Source of the DNA: Seriola aureovittata
Taxonomy: Eukaryota > Chordata > Actinopteri > Carangiformes > Carangidae
Length of the DNA: 64,000 nt
Reading direction: 5' to 3'
Assembly: GCF_021018895.1 (NCBI RefSeq)
Contig: NC_079387.1
Location: forward strand, 620,583 to 684,582
Position numbers and translations under genes: made by a program. How positions within the stretch are numbered: position 1 is the first letter of the stretch; each line of letters begins with the position of its first letter. Below, one piece after another: positions 57,230 through 64,000 of this stretch. A model generated the notes under the pieces. It was not told the DNA's origin. It saw only the letters and a list, made by a program, of their open reading frames with translations, and made no database searches.

Positions 57230-57790
57230 CAGTTTCCCACATAAGGAAGCTAATTAGCAGTATGATGCTCACGCTGCACAACCTCATGTCCCTTCCCCGA
57301 GCGTGAATACTATCATTCAGCTTCATGCTCGCAGGCAGGTATGCTCTTGTCATCCTCCATCTTCATAAACAGGCATGTTATTATAACATGATGGAGTGCT
57401 GTATTTTCCTCCCAGTATTTTCTTTATGGGACGCCATAATATGCCGGAAATCAAAGCTTGTAATTCGGCAGTTGATGTTTATTGTGCGCCTCTCGCGTCT
57501 AGAGACATTTGATAAACAGCGTGTTGCAAAAGCAGAAAAAAAGGTGTTGGAGGATCTTGTGGGAGCTTGCCAAAATAATACCCCATTCAGCGCAGCTACC
57601 GTGTGAAAATGCCTCCCCGCACTGACTCATATTTCACCGCCAGAACGAGCAGTTTGCCGTATGGGCCCGGTGATGAATTATACCAAAGCACATTCCTTAT
57701 GGGAAATCTGGATGGTGCAGGAGAGAAGGGGAAGCAAGCTCCTGCGACAAATTGCCTTCACTGCCAGTTAGTCCATGTTCCTTTCTTCTC
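57230..57790. promoter_or_regulatory. Candidate conserved noncoding element (long)
   Basis: About 560 bases without simple repeats, ending at a GTT array. Two overlapping plus-strand frames cover it (57325-57606, 93 codons; 57603-57824, 73 codons), with the second ATG just upstream of the first stop. Neither product resembles a known protein. GGAAGCTAATTAGCAG near 57245 and GTAATTCGG near 57460 are homeodomain-type cores. An enhancer or noncoding transcript is more likely than a pair of small proteins. Confidence 0.45.
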
Positions 57791-57959
57791 TGTGTTGTTG
57801 TTGTTGTTGGAGGGAGAGGATTGAGGGGGGGGTTTACTTTGTTAGGTGGAGGTTATTTTGTCTTCTGCGAGCCATTTGGAAATCCCTCCAGGTAGTGGAG
57901 TCGCTGGATCAGAGGCCGCCAGAACAGAAAGGGCCATGGGAGTGAAACCAAGCAACACA

Positions 57960-58109
57960 ACAACGAAAAAAAAAAACCTCTCAGATGATGATTTGCCCCA
58001 TCAGCTCCATCGATACCTGTTAGCAGTGGCGAACAAGCAGCAGTGGGCTGGAGGCCAGACGAGCCCAGTTGGTCGGTTGGACGGTTGCCAGTCTGAATCC
58101 CTGGGATGT
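57960..58109. other. Unassigned sequence between candidate elements
   Basis: Starts with a short A run (57965-57974). It is otherwise unique, with repeated GGTTGG words near 58070 and no recognisable feature. Confidence 0.4.
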
Positions 58110-58480
58110 TTCCTAACAGGAATCAGTTCTCACCCGCTCTGATCCCACAGGCACCGACGAGGATCCGAGGGCCACGACGATAACCTGCAATCTGGAAGAT
58201 GAACTCCGCTTCTGAGCTGGGCTCAAGAGGAGATAATGCATGAGGAATCCAAATGGCTCAATCCTCTCTACAACCTGATGGAGTGTCCTCGCGCAAGGCA
58301 CCAATCATCCATCTGTTTGAAACCCTCACCTTTGACCTCCGTATTAGAGGAGGTGCGAGTCAAAAAAGGTGTGATGGAGACTTCCAAGTGCACGTGCTCA
58401 TTGGCGACGCTGATTACAAGTGATTTTTCAATTAGTCTGGTGATTATTTCAATTTTCAAACACATCTCTTAGTCCTTTTT
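58110..58480. promoter_or_regulatory. Candidate conserved noncoding element
   Basis: Repeat-free block including a DR1-like site at 58326-58338, GATAATGCATGAGG near 58233, and CAATTAGTCTGGTGATTATTTCAA words near 58430-58452 (homeodomain type). Frames on both strands (58236-58472 plus, 58268-58465 minus) have no known match. Confidence 0.45.
58326..58338 (-). promoter_or_regulatory. DR1-like nuclear-receptor element
   Basis: The plus strand reads TCACCTTTGACCT. On the minus strand the half-sites are AGGTCA and AGGTGA with one A spacer, one base from perfect. Confidence 0.4.
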
Positions 58481-58559
58481 ATCTTTGGTTCTTGAGACGA
58501 GCACCTCCATCTTCCACTCCGATGTTTACCACACACACTGACAACAGCAAGCTTACAGA

Positions 58560-58760
58560 CCCCTTCAATGCAGAGGGATTACCAGGCGAAAAGCGCTTCC
58601 TCCTTCAATCTCAATTTACCTCTGAATAAATCCCAAATTTATGAGCATGTTGGCAGGCGTAATCCAGGCTTGATTTGCTCATTTCAAGCACAAGGGAGGA
58701 ACAGTGAGGGAAAGATTACCAACTGTTGTCATCAGCACCAGAGTAGGTGGCCAACAAAAA
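58560..58760. promoter_or_regulatory. Candidate conserved noncoding element
   Basis: Repeat-free block with AAGCGCTT near 58589, CAATTTACC near 58611 and GGCGTAATCCAGGCTTGATTTG near 58654-58675, the latter holding a GGATTA-type (OTX/PITX) core on the minus strand. Confidence 0.4.
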
Positions 58761-58934
58761 GCCAGAGAAACATTAAGAAAAACACGCAACAACGCCTGTG
58801 ACGGTGTCTTGAGTGAGACTGATGCAGGAGGCGAAATAGGTGGTCTCTGCTCTTGTTGGTTTGTCTGATTTATTGATATCCCTCACTGGGGAGCTTTGTC
58901 TTTCGTCAGACTGTCAGGGCGGCACGGTGACGAC

Positions 58935-58936
<2 letters not shown>

Positions 58937-58970
<34 letters not shown>
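58937..58970 (+). repeat. Poly-G run (34)
   Basis: Thirty-four consecutive G residues flanked by CpG-rich words. It can form quadruplexes. Length is likely to be unreliable in any assembly. Confidence 0.8.
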
Positions 58971-59159
58971 CGGCGTTGGGACAAAGAGAGAAGAAAAGAG
59001 TGGTTATTTCTGCTGATAGGGCATATTTTCTGTCAACAGTCTCTGGCAGATGAGTGTATGTGATAATACCGCTGCCAAGGAAAGTCTCTCAGCTCTTCAG
59101 CCTCCGGAAGAATATTTCTCTCAGCTCGGGGGCCGCGGCTCCTCTCTCCCCTCCTTCCA

Positions 59160-59340
59160 TCTTTTATAATTCAGTAAACTGAAGTAATTACCACAGAGGC
59201 ATGCTCAATAATTACAAAATGCTCCGTCACGGTCATGTAGGTAATAGCATCTCTTACTCTGCTGGCAGCGATAACACAGGTGAGACGAATTGCAGAAAAC
59301 AGATCTGATAGCATTGTTATGGTTAAGAAATGGCATTATG
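59160..59340. promoter_or_regulatory. Candidate conserved noncoding element
   Basis: Repeat-free AT-rich block with TATAATTCAG, GTAATTACC, CAATAATTAC and GGTAATAGC cores between 59165 and 59250. This is a tight cluster of homeodomain-like sites. Confidence 0.45.
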
Positions 59341-59459
59341 ATCAAGGGTAGCATTGCTTCTGGGGGGGGCAGGGGGGATACAGACGTTCGTGCACGTGTT
59401 TTCTCCTCTCCACACAGGTACAAAGAGAGACCGAGTGATGGTGTTGACATTCTGTTCAC

Positions 59460-60010
59460 TGAAAAAGAACATACAGACTTCCAGCTTTGTGCTTCTCCTG
59501 CTAATGTATCATCTCTCCTTCAGCAAATAAGCATGAAATTTGCTTAATTATCAACCGCAAATCGACAAAATATTAGGTGTTGTTTACTGTAATCCCATTT
59601 TGTTTAGTTTAATTTCCCCGATTCTTCTCCTGGTGGTGTGTTTACTCGGGATTGGACATGGTGGCGTCCTGCAGATCCCGGCTATCCAGTGCAGCTACCG
59701 CGAAACAGCGGCGAGAACACGCCACGTAATTAGCAAAATGCGGCCCCTAATGCTCGTCTCCTTGAGAGTTTGACCCTATTTGTTTGTGCCGAGGTAATTT
59801 CATTACGCCCGTGCGATTCCCAGGAGCTGCCACGAGTTAACGCTAAATGCTCACCAGAGAGGGGATAAGTATTTGGCAAGGCATCAGCAAAGAGAAGAGA
59901 GGGAGCAGCGGAGCTCAATAACACTTCTTTCATGTTGACAAATTCCATTAGTGCGCAAAGGCTGGTGTTTGTGCTCTATTTTATTTATGATAATGCTTAG
60001 GCATTGGAAG
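59460..60010. promoter_or_regulatory. Candidate conserved noncoding element (long)
   Basis: About 550 bases without simple repeats. Cores include TTGCTTAATTATC near 59542, CACGTAATTAGC near 59723, GGTAATTTCATTACG near 59793 and CCATTAGTGCGC near 59946. A GAGTTAACGC word lies near 59834. A 77-codon plus-strand frame (59540-59773) has no known match. Confidence 0.5.
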
Positions 60011-60225
60011 GAAAACGGTATTCATCACCCATGCCACCTATGTGGCGTGACAGTGTGCGGCAGACGTCTGTGATTTGTACAGAACACTCAGCATCACTCT
60101 CACACCCACGGGTCTGTGGGAAAGCGAAGGTGGCATCCTGTATCAGCGTTTCAACCTTCATTTCTGGCTCGGGAGCGCTGCACTCTGACGTCCTGCCTCT
60201 ACAGGCGTAAACGTGCAAAATGATG
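60011..60225. promoter_or_regulatory. Possible regulatory extension
   Basis: Unique, moderately GC-rich sequence directly after the long candidate element. It is open in both directions (60004-60210 plus, 60 to 70 codons) without a known product. The signal is weaker than in its neighbour. Confidence 0.25.
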
Positions 60226-60257
60226 AACTTCTAACACCAAATCATGAGCTTTCTCTC

Positions 60258-60280
60258 TTTTTTTTTTTTTTTTTTTTTTT
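60258..60280 (+). repeat. Poly-T run (23)
   Basis: Twenty-three consecutive T residues preceded by CT units. It looks like a polypyrimidine tract followed by AG, but no credible exon follows. Confidence 0.85.
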
Positions 60281-60744
60281 AGAGTTGATCTTTTTGTATT
60301 ATTTACTCAAACAGTCCTATCACAATAAAGTGTGCTTGACGATGCCCCTGCAAACCTGCTGTGTCCTGTTGCGGGTGTCGTTTTGCACTCAATCCCTTGG
60401 ATTAGCCTCTGGGGGGGACACTCTGCTTTTGCAACATGCTGTCATAAAAGTCTAAAATGAAGTCCCTCCAGATAAGATTCTTATCACAACAATCACCTGG
60501 CAATCAAACACTGCTGATCCGCCATCTACGCGCCAAATATGTCTGCACCCGCAGAGGGTGTTGGCGTGCTGATTAGGGTTCTATAAAGCAGCTCCAGGAC
60601 CTGTGGGATGTGGTGGCCTCCGCAGTCTCTACTGGCAACATGCAAAGGTTCTGTTTCAATAAAATATCATGATCACCCTGCCTGCAAGTGTTTCTGCATG
60701 CATGTGGCTTTATTTGTCTGTGACTGTAAGCGTGTTTGCAGATG

Positions 60745-60746
<2 letters not shown>

Positions 60747-60813
<67 letters not shown>
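60747..60813. repeat. (GT)33 microsatellite
   Basis: About 67 bases of uninterrupted GT units. Confidence 0.95.
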
Positions 60814-60816
<3 letters not shown>

Positions 60817-60846
60817 GCATGCACATATTTGAATATAAGTGCCCCA

Positions 60847-60853
60847 TGCGTGC

Positions 60854-60895
<42 letters not shown>
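60847..60895. repeat. (GT)n microsatellite with GCGT start
   Basis: GCGT units passing into about 20 GT units, in the same orientation as the array 34 bases upstream. The two probably arose from one array or from local duplication. Confidence 0.9.
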
Positions 60896-60898
<3 letters not shown>

Positions 60899-62740
60899 GG
60901 GTGTTTTTTCGTGGGGATACACACACTCACACACACAAAACACTGAGGTTGGAAACATTCTGATGTCAACAGCGAAACAAGAAATAGGAAACACATTTAA
61001 ATCTCTGGCGCTGAAGACGGTGTTCAGGAGCCAGGCGAAATCACCGCACAAGCCCGGCATCGCGTGTGACAGGGTGCATCGTGGGATAGCTCTTTATCCT
61101 CTGCGCGCAACGCAGCAATCGGGAGAGGTACGTCCCATCTGAGGACAAGAGAGTCGGCGCAGGTTGTACCTATTAGGGCAGCTTAGTAACTCAAGAAGCG
61201 GCAATTTAAGAGCGAACGAAGGGGAGGGTGGATGGAGGATTGGGGAAGAAAGCAAAACTAATGCCATAACTCTGAGGGCTCCCAGAAGACAGCTTTGAGG
61301 ATTGGACTGGATGACAGAAAGGCTCGTCATCACAGAGGTGGGTATGAGCGCTGGTAATGAGAGGACTCGCTCTATGCCAGGCATTATCATGGACAGATTG
61401 CACCCAGAGAAGAAGAGGCCTCCTTTTGTCTGTTGAAAGCTACATCGGCTCAGAGTCGGAATAAAGAAACCGATCCTAGAACATGCAGAGGGAAACGTGA
61501 TATTTGGCAACACGCAGCTCCAGTTTTCTATAAATTTCAAAGCATTGTTGATTTCTTGTGGGGGAAAAAAGACTTTCTGTTGCCTTAAGACACAGCGAAG
61601 GGGCAGAATAGATGACAGGGGAAAATGTACCAACCTACTGTACTTTTTTCCCCCTCAGTTTTCAATCTTTTGTGGTTGGCAGCGGGGACAGGGCCCAGGA
61701 AACAGTATCCTATCACTTAAATGGTTAAGTATTTTATGAGTAAAATGCTTCCAAATGTCTCTCAAAAACCTTCCAGACCACACCAAAGACAAAATGAGGT
61801 AATATTACGTTTCTGAAAAGTCCCCAGTATGATACCCCGACTCTGCTGTAATTGCATCAGAAAAATGGTGCACGAGTCTCTCTCTGTTACATGTCAGGCC
61901 ATTTGACTTGGCAAAAGCTGCGCTCATTAAGAGTGTGGGAGAGAAAACTTCTCAAATTTTTCCCAGCTGAAGGCTTGTATGCATATAGAGGAGAGCACAA
62001 CACGCGGACGTAGAATATCATCCCGAAATCATCCGTATGTCCCCGGTACAGTGTTGGCCCGAGTGTTTACATGCCACACTTCAGCAAAAGACACAGCATA
62101 CACAAAGTCAAGTGACATGCTGCACAGTGTCATATCAGGGTTATTATTGCAGTACTTGGAAGTATGTCAAAGTATGATACAAGTTAAATGATCTGAATAT
62201 AATCATTTAGTTAAATAAATCCTCATTTAATTCTAAACCCCTCCAAACTATTTTACCATAACATGACCAGTTCTTCTTGTAACACAGATTTTCCTACACA
62301 GTTCAATGCTGGGTAATGCTCGTAAAACATCTTCGTCATCACATCCTTGCACCCGCCGTAGCATGCACTATTTGAAGGGAATACTACCAAAAACCTATGT
62401 TAGGAGTATCTAACACTCACCCCGAAGTATATGTTTCACTTCAAAAAGTCTGGGACAGAAAAAAAAACAAAGCTATCATCTTGACTTCTCTACAAAAACG
62501 GGCCCTCTGGGATTTTCCTTTTGCCCTTTCCAGCTGTGGGCCCCTTGAACCATCATCACCTTTCACCACACGTTGGATGATTATTGTAACGCATGTAAAT
62601 GACACTAAAAAGATGCACTGGGACTACATTTCAGTTGCAGTGTGAACACAGCCTAATTCAAGTCACTTAGAGCGGCTTTTTTTTTTTTTTTTTTTAGCAA
62701 CTACTGCCACTGAAACACTGTAATGATATATGAATCTTTA
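60896..62740. other. Gene-free stretch
   Basis: No exon or RNA gene was recognised. A 179-codon minus-strand frame at 61094-61633 is not low complexity but shows no domain. A weak enhancer-like patch lies at about 61880-62060. A ZNF143-like word lies at 62306-62319 and a T run (19) at 62677-62695. Confidence 0.45.
62306..62319 (-). promoter_or_regulatory. ZNF143-like motif, exact copy of 3566-3579
   Basis: ATGCTGGGTAATGC on the plus strand, identical over 14 bases to the site at 3566-3579. The reverse complement contains TACCCAGCAT, resembling the 3' half of the ZNF143/THAP11 SBS motif. Confidence 0.35.
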
Positions 62741-62749
62741 AAAATCCTC

Positions 62750-63110
62750 AATGACTTGGAGGCCCCGCCTCCCTCACCAGCCCCCTCAGTCTCTATGGCA
62801 GCCTAATCTACTGCAGATTAAAAAAAATGGCTATCATGAAACAGGCTTTCCCTGTAAGTAATCCCCTCCTCTCTGAAAGGAAAAGGGGGAGAGAGGTGTT
62901 GGGGGGAGGGGGGGTTTGAAGAGAGAAAAAAATCTGCAGCAACGAGCCTTTTTTTGCTTCTAGTTATGTCAGGCTGTATTTTAAACAGTGCTAATCATAT
63001 ACCTTTGTGGACACTTAATTAAAATTACAAAACCAATTTTAATCGGTGGTCCAATTAATATGTAAATGTATGCAAATGTAGTAAAACAAGGTGGTGATTA
63101 AGTTAAGGAC
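62750..63110. promoter_or_regulatory. Candidate conserved noncoding element
   Basis: After a G-rich run near 62898-62915, the AT-rich part (62940-63110) has a 9-base perfect inverted repeat (ATTAAAATT 63018-63026, AATTTTAAT 63035-63043), CCAATTAATATG near 63051 and a perfect POU octamer ATGCAAAT at 63070-63077. Confidence 0.45.
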
Positions 63111-64000
63111 ACTCTATTTCATGTCTTCCTTAAGTGTGAAAACAAACCGTCTTTTTTCCCCTGCTACCCCCCCCCCCCCCCCCCCAACCTCCCAACCCAC
63201 CCCCCCAAAAAAACATCCAAGACTGATGGATTGTGCTGTTTACCGGCCACATGCTGAGTTTAGAGACAGCCTCTGTTGTATCATTTTAAAAAAAAAAGGG
63301 GGAAGTACGGGAGAGGAGTACACACAAACACATGGTGTTCATCCACCTAAGGTCAGCGCAAAGTTATAAACCGTACAGTATCTTACACCGCGAACTCAGT
63401 GTTACAGGGTATGTTTGAAATTCAGGTTTTTTCCAGGCTTGAGGTGAGAGTTGACAATTCTAAACGAGCAGACTTTCAATTCTAATTAGGCCTCGGAGAT
63501 ACGGTGGTCTTTCAAAGTCGTATCTGGAGGGGCTGAGGAGGAGCATGGGGGGTGAGCAGGTAATAATGAATCTGAATCTGAGTGGATATTAAATAACTTT
63601 GGGCACTGAAAGGGAAAAAGAAAAGACAGAGAGGAGAAAATTAATTTACCCTGCGAGTGAGGCCTGCAGTGCCAGCCAGATCGAGGTGAGTACAGGTCAT
63701 TAAACTTTGTTGCTTCTGAATTAATGCACTTCAATAGTTTTATAAATACAGTAAAATAATCCTAAATGTATCCAGTTAAATTTTATGTGTTGTCAAAACT
63801 ACTGAGGGCATATATTTTCATATAGCCTGTATGTGCTAATACATTAACCCCCATTTGAAGAGCTTTGTGCAAACACTTTAAAAAGATACGGCCGTGTTCT
63901 GGCCCATATTACACGCGGCTGCCAGATCTGGCAAAGGTTAGGAGGCATGGACTCGGACTTCGGATGAGAGTAAGCCTCCATTAGCAGGGTAACTTAGGCT
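63111..64000. other. Gene-free stretch to window end
   Basis: Holds a 19-base C run (63167-63185), an A run near 63290-63297 and a 14-base perfect palindrome (TGCCAGATCTGGCA) at 63920-63933. No exon or RNA gene was recognised. Whether a feature continues past the window end cannot be seen. Confidence 0.45.

Noticed and set aside
60241..60284. T run followed by AG as a 3' splice site
   Set aside because: The frames after the AG are short and show no domain. T runs of this kind are frequent across the window.
60669..61142. 157-codon plus-strand frame with long Cys-Val runs
   Set aside because: It reads through two GT microsatellites. There is no signal of a real cysteine-rich protein.

Overview
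The window looks like a gene-free stretch of a teleost fish nuclear genome, probably a percomorph. The evidence is the density of (CA)n/(GT)n, (GA)n/(CT)n and homopolymer arrays, an interspersed sequence at about 20.9-21.2 kb that I recognise as common in percomorph genomes, and a relic of a fish-type hAT transposon at about 44.3-45.5 kb. The assignment rests on recall of repeat families and on general sequence character. No database search was possible.

I found no host protein-coding gene, rRNA or tRNA. Open frames are many but short (at most about 220 codons). The longest is the shadow of a polypurine tract, and many others read through (CA)n arrays as Cys-Val or Thr-His runs. The only translated stretch with a recognisable domain is a 102-codon minus-strand frame at 44895-45203 encoding a BED-like zinc finger of the hAT transposase type. 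The rest of that transposase is missing.

Layout: 1-9 kb is mostly simple repeats and unrecognised sequence, with a CpG-rich patch at 2.2-2.5 kb and a ZNF143/THAP11-like motif at 4.34 kb. 9-20 kb holds several CpG-rich or homeodomain-motif-rich patches (9.06-9.29, 9.72-9.90, 11.77-12.53, 13.0-13.9, 18.48-18.64, 19.18-19.69 kb). 20-29 kb is dominated by repeats: a polypurine tract, the percomorph repeat, and inverted (GT)/(CA) arms. 29.8-43.7 kb holds scattered AT-rich candidate elements. 44.3-45.5 kb is the hAT relic. 45.8-63.1 kb has the densest run of candidate cis-regulatory elements, most continuous at 57.2-60.2 kb.

The most economical reading is a regulatory gene desert or a very large intron beside a developmental regulator, with enhancer-like islands separated by repeats. 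This is inference: conservation is the decisive test and could not be run. Candidate conserved noncoding elements were picked by eye on three grounds: absence of simple repeats, clustered TAAT/ATTA cores, octamers or nuclear-receptor sites, and general resemblance to known vertebrate elements. Their limits are approximate and their confidence modest. The target gene cannot be named from this sequence.
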